A DNA stretch of 23,225 bases from a virus, in IMG/VR virus record IMGVR_UViG_3300044634_000656, positions 1 through 23,225 of that record; one strand, 5' to 3'. The notes under the pieces were generated by a model, which searched no databases, was not told the origin of the DNA, and saw only the letters and a program-made list of their open reading frames with translations. Numbering within the stretch: position 1 is the stretch's first letter; every line of letters begins with the position of its first letter. Below are positions 1 through 6,935 of this stretch, one piece after another. A program made the position numbers and the translations under genes.

Positions 1-1
1 T

Positions 2-685
2 GAACAGATTGGTCGTGGTGAACATGTTATGATTATCATTGACTCGGTTGGTAACTTGGCTTCAAAGAAAGAAGTTGATGATGCTCTGAAGCAAAACTCA
101 GCAGCTGACATGACTCGTGCTAAGCAGCTCAAGTCTCTGTTCCGTATGGTAACTCCTCACTTGACCATCAAGGATATTCCGATGGTTGTGGTAAACCATA
201 CTTACATGACTCAGGAAATGTTCTCGAAGCCAGTTGTATCTGGTGGTACTGGTATCTATTACTCAGCTGATAACATCTTCATTCTTGGTCGTCAGCAAGA
301 GAAAGATGGCAAGGATGTTGTAGGTTATAACTTCATCATCAACGTCGAGAAGTCTCGCTTTGTCAAAGAAAAGAGCAAGATTCCAATCGAAGTTTCTTGG
401 GATGAAGGTATTTCCAAGTGGTCTGGTTTGATGGACATGGCTCTCGAGTCTGGCCACGTAATCAAGCCAAAGGTTGGTTGGTTCCAGCGTGTTGACATGG
501 AAACCGGTGAGATCCTTGATAAGTCTTATCGTATGAATGATACTTATAGCTTTAGCTTCTGGCATCCAATTCTACAATGCCCGAAGTTCAATGAATTCAT
601 TGAGAATAGGTATCGTGTAGCTTCCGGTAGTATCATGCAGGAAGATGAAGTTGAATCCGTTTATGAGGAGCTGGAAGGCGAATGA
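2..685 (+). CDS. uvsX: UvsX recombinase, 3' part
   Basis: RecA-family strand-exchange recombinase of T4-type phages, acting in recombination-dependent replication and repair. The frame is open from base 2, so the gene starts before the window and about 227 C-terminal residues are visible. The Walker B region (MIIIDSVGNLASKKEVDDAL) is followed by DMTRAKQLKSLFR, NHTYMTQEMFSKPVVSGGTG and NVEKSRFVKEKSK, all matching T4 UvsX in order. The Walker A half is outside the window. The C-terminus is shorter and less acidic than in T4 but still ends in an acidic tail (EDEVESVYEELEGE). The stop overlaps the helicase start in an ATGA junction, so the two are probably translationally coupled. Confidence 0.96.
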   Translation, partial: EQIGRGEHVMIIIDSVGNLASKKEVDDALKQNSAADMTRAKQLKSLFRMVTPHLTIKDIPMVVVNHTYMTQEMFSKPVVSGGTGIYYSADNIFILGRQQEKDGKDVVGYNFIINVEKSRFVKEKSKIPIEVSWDEGISKWSGLMDMALESGHVIKPKVGWFQRVDMETGEILDKSYRMNDTYSFSFWHPILQCPKFNEFIENRYRVASGSIMQEDEVESVYEELEGE

Positions 686-2097
686 AAATTGAGAATGTTA
701 TCTTCGGCAATTTGATTAACAATGAGGAGTATGCACGCAAGGTAATTCCATTCTTACAGTCAGACTATTTCAGTGACCAGGTTGATCGTACAGTGTTCGA
801 CCTAATCACTGACTATGTGAACAAGTACAACTCGTTTCCGACTAAGACTGCGCTTGACATTGATTTGAACGAGAAAACTGGCTTGACTGAAGAACAGTTC
901 AAGCGAGCCAAAGATCTCGTGTCAACTCTTGACAAGTCTGAAGAGAAGGATATGAATTGGCTTGTTGACTCCACCGAGAAGTTCTGTAAAGACAAAGCTC
1001 TATATAATGCTCTGATGCAATCGATTCAGATTGTAGATGATAATAAGAAGGATAGCATCAGTGTTGGTGCTATCCCTAAGATCTTGCAGGACGCTCTCGG
1101 TGTTTCATTCGACAACTCGATTGGCCACGACTTCCTTGATGATGCTGATGCTCGTTATGAGTTCTATCATCGCAAGGAAGTTCGTATTCCTTTTGATCTT
1201 GACTTCTTTAACAAGATTACTCAGGGTGGCCTACCGCGTAAGACTCTGAATATTGCTCTTGCTGGTACTGGCGTTGGTAAGTCTCTATTCATGTGTCACG
1301 GCGCAGCTCAAAATCTTTTGTCTGGTCAGAACGTTCTTTATATCACCATGGAAATGGCTGAAGAAAGAATTGCTGAACGCGTGGATGCAAATCTACTCGG
1401 TGTAACGCTCGACGAATTGAAGGAGCTTCCACAAGCAATCTACTATAAGTTGATTGGTCGTGTTCGTGATCGTGCCAAGGGCAAGTTGATTGTGAAGGAG
1501 TATCCAACTGCAACTGCTGGTTCGGCTAACTTCAGGCATCTATTGAATGAACTGAACTTGAAGAAAGACTTTGTTCCAGATATTATCTATATCGATTATC
1601 TGAACATCTGTGCTTCTTCTCGTATCAAGGCAGGATCGAATGTAAACTCCTACACCTACATCAAAGCAATTGCTGAAGAGCTTCGTGGTCTGGCTGTTGA
1701 GTTCAATGTTCCAATTGTCTCGGCTACTCAGACAACTCGTTCTGGCTATAGTAACTCTGATGTTGGATTGGAAGATACTTCTGAATCGTTTGGTCTACCA
1801 GCAACGGCCGACTTTATGTTTGCTCTTGTGACCAGTGAAGAACTTCGTCAACTCGATCAAATCATGGTCAAGCAGCTCAAGAATCGTTATGGTGATCCTG
1901 CTGTTCATAAACGATTCGTGATTGGTGTTGACTATTCAAAGATGAGACTCTATAATGTAGAAGCCTCTGCTCAAGAAGATCTCATGCAGGACGACGATGT
2001 TCCTGTATTTGATAAGTCGAGTTCTGGTAGTAGACTCAATGAAGAATCAAAGCCAGTTAATAAGTTCAACAAAAACAAATTTCAAGGATTTAAGTAA
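682..2097 (+). CDS. 41: Replicative DNA helicase, gp41/DnaB family
   Basis: Hexameric 5'-3' replicative helicase, the T4 gp41 counterpart, expected to unwind the fork and work with the phage primase. At 471 residues it is close to T4 gp41 (about 475). Walker A GTGVGKS lies at residues 195-201, followed by a DnaB-like segment (NVLYITMEMAEERIAERVDA). A Walker B-like IIYIDYLNIC sits near residue 300, and the C-terminal RecA-like core ends in KNRYGDPAVHKRF and GVDYSKMRLYN. The start overlaps the uvsX stop, and a GGAAGG Shine-Dalgarno lies just upstream. The gene order uvsX-41 is that of T4, although no gene 40 counterpart sits between them here. The last 35 or so residues are polar and probably disordered. 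Confidence 0.96.
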   Translation: MKIENVIFGNLINNEEYARKVIPFLQSDYFSDQVDRTVFDLITDYVNKYNSFPTKTALDIDLNEKTGLTEEQFKRAKDLVSTLDKSEEKDMNWLVDSTEKFCKDKALYNALMQSIQIVDDNKKDSISVGAIPKILQDALGVSFDNSIGHDFLDDADARYEFYHRKEVRIPFDLDFFNKITQGGLPRKTLNIALAGTGVGKSLFMCHGAAQNLLSGQNVLYITMEMAEERIAERVDANLLGVTLDELKELPQAIYYKLIGRVRDRAKGKLIVKEYPTATAGSANFRHLLNELNLKKDFVPDIIYIDYLNICASSRIKAGSNVNSYTYIKAIAEELRGLAVEFNVPIVSATQTTRSGYSNSDVGLEDTSESFGLPATADFMFALVTSEELRQLDQIMVKQLKNRYGDPAVHKRFVIGVDYSKMRLYNVEASAQEDLMQDDDVPVFDKSSSGSRLNEESKPVNKFNKNKFQGFK

Positions 2098-2324
2098 TGG
2101 TGGCCGAAGATGATGGCAGCTGGTATGCAATGGAAATGCCCGACAACCTGGTTATCAAACTGCCAGAAAAGTCTGAATGGGCAGTATGGTTGATGGGGGA
2201 TTATGGCAGTGGCCAGCCTGGTGCTATCGTTTATAACCCCAACAAAGGACAGGTGCCTAACTGGTTTCATCGTAAAATGCAAGAACTTTGTTTTGGATTT
2301 CAATGGAGGAAGACTAATGGTTAA
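2097..2324 (+). CDS. Small conserved-type phage protein, unknown
   Basis: A 75-residue protein I do not recognise. It is tryptophan-rich (W at 9, 28, 31, 56 and 70) and has no membrane segment. The start ATG shares a base with the helicase stop (TAATG), and AAGGA at 2083-2087 is a well-spaced ribosome site. Its last codons overlap the next gene by 8 bases. The placement suggests co-expression with gene 41, but nothing in the sequence gives a function. Confidence 0.8.
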   Translation: MVAEDDGSWYAMEMPDNLVIKLPEKSEWAVWLMGDYGSGQPGAIVYNPNKGQVPNWFHRKMQELCFGFQWRKTNG

Positions 2325-2559
2325 CTATAAGATTGTAAATGACAAGCAGCTGATTGATATTGGTGGTGGCTATGTTGAACAAGGTGGTGATATCCTTGAA
2401 ACCAAAACCGATCAGATTGTACTCTCGGGACTAGGAATGCGTAAGGCTAAGGAGATGGTTCGTCACCTGAACTTTGGTGGTGGATTTGATGGATTCACAC
2501 CATCATTTTTTTTAGCTAAAACTAAATTTTCTTTTAACGAATCAACTTTTCTCGTATAA
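2317..2559 (+). CDS. Small hypothetical protein with Gly-rich C-terminal half
   Basis: An 80-residue protein of unknown function. The start at 2317 is chosen over the upstream alternative at 2203 because GGAGGA at 2305-2310 is six bases away and the upstream extension only shadows the preceding gene. The protein ends with RHLNFGGGFDGFTPSFF and then a tail encoded across a run of eight T (2506-2513). A one-base change in that run would end the protein right after SFF, so the last dozen residues may not be ancestral. A weak intrinsic terminator overlaps the 3' end and a late promoter overlaps the stop codon. Confidence 0.75.
   Translation: MVNYKIVNDKQLIDIGGGYVEQGGDILETKTDQIVLSGLGMRKAKEMVRHLNFGGGFDGFTPSFFLAKTKFSFNESTFLV
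2487..2513 (+). terminator. Possible weak intrinsic terminator inside a gene end
   Basis: TGATGG (2487-2492) pairs with CCATCA (2500-2505) around a seven-base loop, followed directly by eight T. The stem is only 6 bp with moderate GC and lies inside the coding region of the 2317 gene, so it could be chance. Its position at the end of the uvsX-41 operon is where termination would be expected. Confidence 0.4.
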
Positions 2560-2562
2560 ATA
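2555..2562 (+). promoter_or_regulatory. T4-type late promoter TATAAATA
   Basis: This is an exact match to the T4 late -10 octamer recognised by RNA polymerase carrying gp55 and gp33. It overlaps the stop codon of the 2317 gene. The start of transcription would be near 2568, just ahead of the cloverleaf-like RNA, and no coding gene lies between it and the terminator at 2680-2710. Confidence 0.75.
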
Positions 2563-2567
2563 TATGT

Positions 2568-2710
2568 ACACTATGTGGTGCGTGGATTTGCGGTTTCATC
2601 CGTAAAAGAGGCAAGTGTCTTAATTGACGACTGGAATAGGCAGGATTACAGGTGGGGTTCCTCCTGCTACACGCATTTGGAGGGGAGTCGAGAGGCTCCC
2701 CTCTTTTTTT
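2568..2710 (+). ncRNA. Candidate structured small RNA, cloverleaf-like
   Basis: No plausible ORF occupies this stretch. By eye it folds into a multi-branch structure. The closing helix is TGCGTG (2579-2584) with CACGCA (2670-2675), extended by two G-U pairs. Hairpin A is TTTGCGG with CCGTAAA (2587-2606, 7 bp, 6-base loop). Hairpin B is GAGGC with GTCTT (2608-2621, tetraloop). Hairpin C is GCAGGA with TCCTGC (2640-2667). A terminator follows after about five bases. It is bracketed by an exact late promoter and a terminator, so a discrete transcript of about 140 nt is likely. It is not a tRNA: the arms and invariant T-loop bases do not fit. I know of no named family that it matches. Confidence 0.6.
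2680..2710 (+). terminator. Strong intrinsic terminator
   Basis: A 10-bp stem, GAGGGGAGTC (2680-2689) with GGCTCCCCTC (2694-2703), has a single G-U pair and is closed by a GNRA-type tetraloop GAGA. Seven T follow (2704-2710). It ends the late small-RNA unit and insulates it from the promoter at 2712. Confidence 0.92.
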
Positions 2711-2711
2711 G

Positions 2712-2740
2712 TTTACAATATATTCAAAACATGATATAAA
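2712..2740 (+). promoter_or_regulatory. Sigma70-type promoter
   Basis: TTTACA, a 17-base spacer containing TTCAAAACA, and TATAAA. It lies directly after the terminator and 24 bases before the 2765 gene, leaving a leader of about 18 nt with an AAGGAG ribosome site. Confidence 0.75.
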
Positions 2741-2764
2741 GGTTCTCTAGCAAGGAGAATTTTA

Positions 2765-3088
2765 ATGAATCGGTTGGAAAAAATAAAAATCTTAGATGAA
2801 TTGTTTTTCAATTTAGAAACTCATATCTGGTTTACAGAAGACACATCAGAACAAATTAAACTGAAAGATCAAATTGCCAAATTTGGTAAATTTGAATCGC
2901 TTCGTGCTGCCTGGAGGAAAAGAGAAGATCGTCGAGCTTGGTTGAAAAGAGCCAGTGAATATGATATCATTATCGAAGAACTGGATGGTACGACGAGAAA
3001 GCAAAATCGCCTTGAATACGAAATTGAACGTGGCAACATAAGCAAAAAAGATTTTGAATTAATTAGCAACGATGCATTTTTTAGTTGA
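2765..3088 (+). CDS. Hypothetical charged helical protein
   Basis: A 107-residue protein rich in Lys, Arg, Glu and Asp, predicted by eye to be mostly helical and soluble. No family is recognised. It has its own promoter (2712-2740) and a good Shine-Dalgarno (AAGGAG, 2752-2757, seven bases before ATG). Its stop codon TGA lies inside the -35 box TTGACA of the next promoter, so the units are packed without spare bases. Lys codons are strongly AAA/AAG A-rich compared with the replication genes. As a lone early gene under a strong promoter it could be a host-takeover protein, but that is only an inference. Confidence 0.75.
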   Translation: MNRLEKIKILDELFFNLETHIWFTEDTSEQIKLKDQIAKFGKFESLRAAWRKREDRRAWLKRASEYDIIIEELDGTTRKQNRLEYEIERGNISKKDFELISNDAFFS

Positions 3089-3113
3089 CATTTTTATCAA
3101 AATATACTATACT
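3085..3113 (+). promoter_or_regulatory. Sigma70-type promoter with extended -35
   Basis: TTGACA (3085-3090), a 17-base spacer starting TTTTTATCAAA, and TATACT (3108-3113). The -35 contains the stop codon of the preceding gene. It drives the 3146 gene. Confidence 0.87.
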
Positions 3114-3145
3114 AATAATATAAGGAATGAACAAAGGAACTGATT

Positions 3146-3445
3146 ATGACTGCATTTGCTAAAACCAACTTCGAATCTGGCAACGGTGGATACATCCACT
3201 ATAACACTGGTACGGAACGTAAGTTCGTTGCTCGGTTCAAGCATCGTGGTCCAGTTACCAAAGCTAAGTTCATCAAGACTCTGATCAAGCACTACACCGT
3301 CGAAGAATATTTCGCTCGCCTCGGTGGTGCTTACAACGCTCAGGGTGAAGCTCCTCTGCAGATTCTCATGAACGATGAGATCCTGGTTTTCGATCGTGAT
3401 GAACTTGGTCGTGGTTACTTCATCCTTGATGGAAAACAAATTTAA
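3146..3445 (+). CDS. Hypothetical small basic protein
   Basis: A 99-residue protein, basic in its middle (RKFVARFKHRGPVTKAKFI), with no membrane segment and no family that I recognise. Its own promoter is at 3085-3113, and AAAGGAA at 3133-3139 sits six bases before the ATG. Another promoter begins four bases after its stop, so it forms a single-gene unit. Codon use is GC-richer and CGT/AAG-biased, like well-expressed phage genes, and unlike the A-rich gene before it. This suggests high early expression. Confidence 0.8.
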   Translation: MTAFAKTNFESGNGGYIHYNTGTERKFVARFKHRGPVTKAKFIKTLIKHYTVEEYFARLGGAYNAQGEAPLQILMNDEILVFDRDELGRGYFILDGKQI

Positions 3446-3448
3446 TTG

Positions 3449-3477
3449 TTGACATTTTTCCAAATATAGTATAGACT
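3449..3477 (+). promoter_or_regulatory. Sigma70-type promoter for the RNA ligase unit
   Basis: TTGACA (3449-3454), a 17-base spacer starting TTTTTCCAAA, and TAGACT (3472-3477). An overlapping TATAGA with a 15-base spacer is an alternative. Transcription would start near 3484, at the foot of the long hairpin that precedes the ligase gene. Confidence 0.78.
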
Positions 3478-3482
3478 AAACT

Positions 3483-3565
3483 ATCAGATGGCGATGGATC
3501 CCGAGTGGGATTTCGTATATTGCTGAATTGCTAAGTGTCCTGGTCCGTCGCCGTCTGATCTTTTT
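3483..3565 (+). ncRNA. Long hairpin leader or small RNA ahead of RNA ligase
   Basis: Bases 3483-3500 pair with 3542-3559 in an 18-bp helix containing three G-U pairs, enclosing about 41 bases. Five T follow (3561-3565). The predicted transcription start falls at the base of this helix. An inner hairpin ATCCC with GGGAT (3498-3511) is an alternative to the innermost pairs, and the loop carries the direct repeat ATTGCT (3519-3524, 3527-3532). The helix plus T-run resembles an intrinsic terminator, so this could be a discrete RNA of about 80 nt, an attenuator, or a leader protecting the mRNA 5' end. The ligase ribosome site GAGG (3566-3569) starts right after the T-run. Confidence 0.65.
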
Positions 3566-3574
3566 GAGGTTATC

Positions 3575-4786
3575 ATGAACTACGAATTTCCTACTATCCG
3601 AAACATCTCTGATGTGCTGCCTGCAATCGAAGGTCGCGACGAATTCGTTGTGGCTGTCAAGGAAGGTTACACTGTCATCAACTACAATGTGATGATGGCT
3701 GACACGTTTCCTGATGTTCTAGATTCTTCTGATCTTCGTGCAAACCACGATCATTATGAGATCGAAAACCTTCATGCTCGACTTCGTCGTGAATGTCGTG
3801 GTATCATCTTTGATACTGCGACTGGCGAGATCATTCGTCGCCCGTTCCACAAGTTCTTCAACGTCAATGAGCGTGAAGAGACTCAGGACAATGTGGTCGA
3901 TCTGTCGCAGTTTCATACTATCCTTGAGAAGCTGGATGGCTCGATGATTGCTCCGTTTGTTGTGAACGATGAAATGATTTGGGGTACGAAGATGGGTGCT
4001 ACTGATGTGGCCAAGCCTGTCGAGAAGTTTATCGAAGACCATCCTAACTATCGTCAGTTTGCGAAGTTTGTAATCAGACGTGGATATACTCCTATCTTCG
4101 AATGGTGTTCGCGTAAGCAGCGTATTGTTCTTGACTACAAGGAAGATCAGTTGATTCTGACTGCCATGCGTGACATGACTACTGGTCGTTATATGTCTCG
4201 GGATATCATGATCAACACGGCTGATCAGTACTTTATCCCTGTTGTTAATGCATATGCTCCTCGGACCGATATGAGGGCTTTCCTCGAGTATGTTCGTGAT
4301 ATGGAAGACGTTGAAGGCTTTGTTGTTCGTTTCTCTGATGGTCACATGCTGAAACTGAAGTGCCATTGGTATCTGCAGATTCACAAGGCAAAGGAAGCCA
4401 TCCTTCAAGATCGTAACATCGTTGAGTTGATTCTTGACGATAAGCTCGATGACGTGAAGGCTCACTTGCCTCAGGAAGATCGTGATCGATTGACTGCGTT
4501 TGAGGGGGACTTTAATGCGGCTTTGCATCGACAGATAAAAGCGATTGCTGTGATTGTTGATACCCTAAATAAAAATCAAATTTCACGTAAAGATTTTGCG
4601 CTTTCTACTATGTCATCCAATATGCATTCTCATACTCGACCTATTGTATTCAAGAACTTTGAGGGTGCTACACAAGAGAAGATCGATGCTGATGTTCGTA
4701 ACACGATTCATAACAACTTGACCAAGACGGCAAAGTACGAAGCAATTCGTGATGCTTGGTTTCCTGGAGTGAAGTATAATGCCTGA
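3575..4786 (+). CDS. rnlA: RNA ligase 1 (T4 Rnl1 family)
   Basis: ATP-dependent ligase that seals 5'-phosphate and 3'-OH RNA ends. In T4 it repairs tRNA cut by host anticodon nucleases. The 403 residues hold the nucleotidyltransferase motifs in order: motif I K119-L-D-G-S, with K119 the predicted AMP-accepting lysine; motif III-like PIFEWCSRKQRIVLDY; motif IV VEGFVVRF; and motif V LKLKCHWY. An upstream RRECRGIIFD matches the N-terminal arginine motif of Rnl1. The C-terminal domain is T4-like in size. GAGG at 3566-3569 serves the start. The gene overlaps the following 5' kinase by 8 bases, a pairing that fits an RNA-repair operon. Expression starts from the promoter at 3449 through a structured leader. 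Confidence 0.93.
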   Translation: MNYEFPTIRNISDVLPAIEGRDEFVVAVKEGYTVINYNVMMADTFPDVLDSSDLRANHDHYEIENLHARLRRECRGIIFDTATGEIIRRPFHKFFNVNEREETQDNVVDLSQFHTILEKLDGSMIAPFVVNDEMIWGTKMGATDVAKPVEKFIEDHPNYRQFAKFVIRRGYTPIFEWCSRKQRIVLDYKEDQLILTAMRDMTTGRYMSRDIMINTADQYFIPVVNAYAPRTDMRAFLEYVRDMEDVEGFVVRFSDGHMLKLKCHWYLQIHKAKEAILQDRNIVELILDDKLDDVKAHLPQEDRDRLTAFEGDFNAALHRQIKAIAVIVDTLNKNQISRKDFALSTMSSNMHSHTRPIVFKNFEGATQEKIDADVRNTIHNNLTKTAKYEAIRDAWFPGVKYNA

Positions 4787-5261
4787 ATGTATAATGTTAG
4801 TTGGTGTGCCTGCGTCTGGTAAGTCTACTTGGCAGTACAAAAAGTACGGAGAATACCCGCCGATTGTGGCGTCAACTGATAACATAATCCAAGAAGTAGC
4901 TAGCAGCTATGGCATGACATATGATGAAGGATTCAAGGGACTTATTCAGTTTGCCGAACAGATAATGTGGAGGCAAATTACTACATGTCTGGTGCGCGGA
5001 AATGATTTTATTATCGACCGCACTAATCTGACTGCAAAGTCTCGTGCTAAGTTCATTCAGAAGTTGAAGTTGCATCGCTATGAGATCGAGGCTATTGTGT
5101 TTCCTGAGGTTGGGTCGGAAGCTCTTCCTAAAGAAGAGTGGAAGCGTCGCCTGAATTCACGCCGAGGCAAGACCATTCCTCAGGAAGTTCTTGATAAGAT
5201 GATCGATAGTTATGAGATTCCTCTCATGTCAGAAGGTTTTGATAAAATTACATTTGTGTGA
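4779..5261 (+). CDS. Polynucleotide 5'-kinase (T4 PNK kinase domain only)
   Basis: P-loop kinase expected to phosphorylate 5'-OH ends of RNA or DNA. Residues 9-17 are the P-loop GVPASGKST, D34 in STDNI matches the catalytic Asp of T4 PNK, and IDRTNLTAKSR corresponds to DTNLNPERR. RRLNSRRGKTIPQEVLDKM matches the T4 stretch carrying the key Arg (NSKRG). The protein is 160 residues and has no HAD phosphatase domain, whereas T4 PseT has about 301 residues with both. The phosphatase role may be filled by the HAD protein at 10666. It overlaps the ligase gene and lacks a separate promoter. Confidence 0.9.
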   Translation: MPECIMLVGVPASGKSTWQYKKYGEYPPIVASTDNIIQEVASSYGMTYDEGFKGLIQFAEQIMWRQITTCLVRGNDFIIDRTNLTAKSRAKFIQKLKLHRYEIEAIVFPEVGSEALPKEEWKRRLNSRRGKTIPQEVLDKMIDSYEIPLMSEGFDKITFV

Positions 5262-5270
5262 AAATAACTG

Positions 5271-5297
5271 TGTACATAATATGCAATTTAGTATAAA
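5271..5297 (+). promoter_or_regulatory. Possible sigma70-type promoter
   Basis: TGTACA (5271-5276) and TATAAA (5292-5297) are separated by only 15 bases, so the -35 is weak. The -10 ends eight bases before the ATG at 5306, which would leave a leader of zero to two nucleotides. Confidence 0.5.
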
Positions 5298-5305
5298 AGA
5301 AGATT

Positions 5306-5929
5306 ATGACAAAATTTGTAAACAGATTCGTTGTTTCTGATCACCACCTCGGTCATCAGAACTCGTGGGAAAAGTTCAAGCTAGAGGATGGCAGCCCTCT
5401 CCGTCCGTTCACCTCTAACGAGGAAATGAACGAGACTATGATCGAGCGTCACAACGCGAAGGTCAAGGAGCAGGACACTGTCTACTTCCTGGGTGATGTG
5501 GTAATCAACAAGAAGTATCTCGAGCTGGTAAAGCGGATGAATGGTCGTAAGATCCTTGTTCGTGGCAACCACGACATCTTCAAGGATAACGATTACCGCG
5601 ATGTTGGTTTCGAACAACTTCATGGTGTTCGTGTGTTTGTAGATAAGTTCATCCTGAGTCATATACCTCTGCATCCTGACTGCGTGACAGAACGGTTCCG
5701 TGTCAACGTACATGGCCATCTCCATGCGAATGAGGTTATGAGTTGGCAAGTTATCGACGAGGATATTGTCTATAAGCCAGATCCTCGCTATCTTTGTGTC
5801 TGCGTTGAACAAACCGATTTCACTCCTCTTCACTTTGACGAGGTTGAACAAAGAATCCAACAACGTTGGAAGGATGCGGAATATGAAGGTCCCGCAAAAG
5901 CATGGGGTAATGGAAGTGGTCCAGGTTAA
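5306..5929 (+). CDS. Calcineurin-like metallophosphoesterase
   Basis: A two-metal phosphoesterase of 207 residues. The metal-binding blocks appear in order: D12-x-H14, GDVV at 63-66, GNHD at 87-90, H119 and HGHLH at 136-140. The family cleaves phosphomonoesters or diesters of nucleotides and nucleic acids, and the substrate cannot be read from the sequence. Its position after RNA ligase and 5' kinase makes an RNA-end or cyclic-phosphate repair role worth considering, but this is inference. No good Shine-Dalgarno precedes the ATG, and the possible promoter at 5271 would make the mRNA nearly leaderless. The C-terminus is Gly/Pro-rich and probably flexible. Confidence 0.9.
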   Translation: MTKFVNRFVVSDHHLGHQNSWEKFKLEDGSPLRPFTSNEEMNETMIERHNAKVKEQDTVYFLGDVVINKKYLELVKRMNGRKILVRGNHDIFKDNDYRDVGFEQLHGVRVFVDKFILSHIPLHPDCVTERFRVNVHGHLHANEVMSWQVIDEDIVYKPDPRYLCVCVEQTDFTPLHFDEVEQRIQQRWKDAEYEGPAKAWGNGSGPG

Positions 5930-5938
5930 GGAGTTGTT

Positions 5939-6115
5939 ATGAGTAAAATAATTGTTGCTTTTGTTGCGTTGTTTATAGTATTATATACAAGCATCGATAT
6001 TTTCCGCAGGCTAACCGGAAAAGAACGAATGCAATTTGTTGCGTTAGCTGGTTACTCGTTGGCAATTGCGGCAGTCACTACTGCTGTTGCTATGGCTATC
6101 GTATTTTTGTTTTAA
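5939..6115 (+). CDS. Small two-helix membrane protein
   Basis: A 58-residue protein with two hydrophobic segments (about residues 4-17 and 33-57) separated by a positively charged turn (FRRLTGKER). By the positive-inside rule both ends would face the periplasm and the turn the cytoplasm. AAGGAG (5928-5933) sits five bases before ATG and overlaps the stop region of the phosphoesterase gene. It lies 19 bases ahead of the SPFH lipoprotein gene and could be its membrane partner. I recognise no family. Confidence 0.75.
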   Translation: MSKIIVAFVALFIVLYTSIDIFRRLTGKERMQFVALAGYSLAIAAVTTAVAMAIVFLF

Positions 6116-6134
6116 TTGAAAAGGAATGTATAGA

Positions 6135-6932
6135 ATGAATCGTATTGCTAAAATTGCTGTGCTCGCTGGTCTGATGGCTACGACTGCTGCATGTACTCGA
6201 ATCGAAACTGGTGAAGTTGGTGTTCGTCGTGCTATCGACAAGACCATTGAAACCACAGAGTTGATGCCAGGATCAATCAACCAGACACTGTTTGGCGATG
6301 TTATGACGTTTCCTACCAAGGACGTCTCTGTTGATGTTGTTGATCTGACTCCGTTGGCTTCGGATAACTCGACAGTTGCAGACTTTGATATGGCTGTGAT
6401 CTACTCGATCAATCCTGGTTCGGTTGCAGAACTCTACATCGAGAAGAACCGTGGTTTCCATGCTGAAACCGAAGAAGGTGATACGCTGTTGATGTACAAC
6501 TACATTCGTCAGCTCGGTCGTAATGCTGCCTATAAGGTCGCTCGTAAGTACGAGTCCTTGAAGATGGCTGATAATCGTGCAGAGATCGAGCAGCTTGTTC
6601 GTCAAGAGATCGTTGCGCAACTTGCTTCAGAGAAGCTCGACGGTTCGATTGTAGTCTCGCAGGTTCTTGTTCGTCAGATCAAGCCTGCTGCCAACATCGT
6701 AGCATCGGCTAACCAACTGGTTCAGGCACAGAACGCTGAGAAGCAAAAGCTGGTAGAGGTTCGTACTGCTAAGCTGGAAGCTGAGCGTATTGCCGCTCTG
6801 AACGCCAACAAGGGTGCTACCGAGTACATGGCTGCTATGGCTCTGCAAGACATCGCTGAAGGCGTGAAGAACGGCAAGGTGAATACGGTTGTGGTACCTT
6901 ATGACTTCAAGGGTATCGTCAACGTAAGATAA
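6135..6932 (+). CDS. SPFH/band-7 (prohibitin-like) lipoprotein
   Basis: A 265-residue exported lipoprotein. A basic N-terminus and hydrophobic core lead to a lipobox ending at C20 (TAAC). The rest reads as an SPFH domain (RIETGEVGVRR, then PGSINQ and FPTKDVSVDV), followed by a long helical stretch (about residues 170-235) rich in Ala, Glu and Lys, as in prohibitin and HflK/HflC. Such proteins form large rings or scaffolds on membranes. In a phage a role in membrane protection, superinfection exclusion or protease control is possible but unproven. The ATG at 6135 is preferred over 6126 because AAGGA (6121-6125) is nine bases from it and directly abuts the other. No TM anchor other than the lipid is seen. 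Confidence 0.85.
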   Translation: MNRIAKIAVLAGLMATTAACTRIETGEVGVRRAIDKTIETTELMPGSINQTLFGDVMTFPTKDVSVDVVDLTPLASDNSTVADFDMAVIYSINPGSVAELYIEKNRGFHAETEEGDTLLMYNYIRQLGRNAAYKVARKYESLKMADNRAEIEQLVRQEIVAQLASEKLDGSIVVSQVLVRQIKPAANIVASANQLVQAQNAEKQKLVEVRTAKLEAERIAALNANKGATEYMAAMALQDIAEGVKNGKVNTVVVPYDFKGIVNVR

Positions 6933-6935
6933 TTG

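Noticed and set aside
1037-1249. A 70-codon + strand frame inside gene 41
   Set aside because: It overlaps the N-terminal half of the helicase in another frame, with no ribosome site and an implausible composition.
2203-2559. Longer form of the small gene starting at 2203
   Set aside because: The added part only overprints the preceding gene. A GGAGGA ribosome site supports the start at 2317.
2577-2677. tRNA gene reading of the cloverleaf-like RNA
   Set aside because: The closing helix and three arms look tRNA-like at first, but arm lengths, the anticodon loop and the TTCRA bases of the T loop do not fit, and no CCA-compatible 3' end is present.
3719-4528. Long open frame of 269 codons on the - strand
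   Set aside because: It lies opposite the RNA ligase gene, whose motifs and ribosome site are clear. The reverse frame is rich in residues that arise from the complement of phage codons, has no ribosome site, and no recognisable family.
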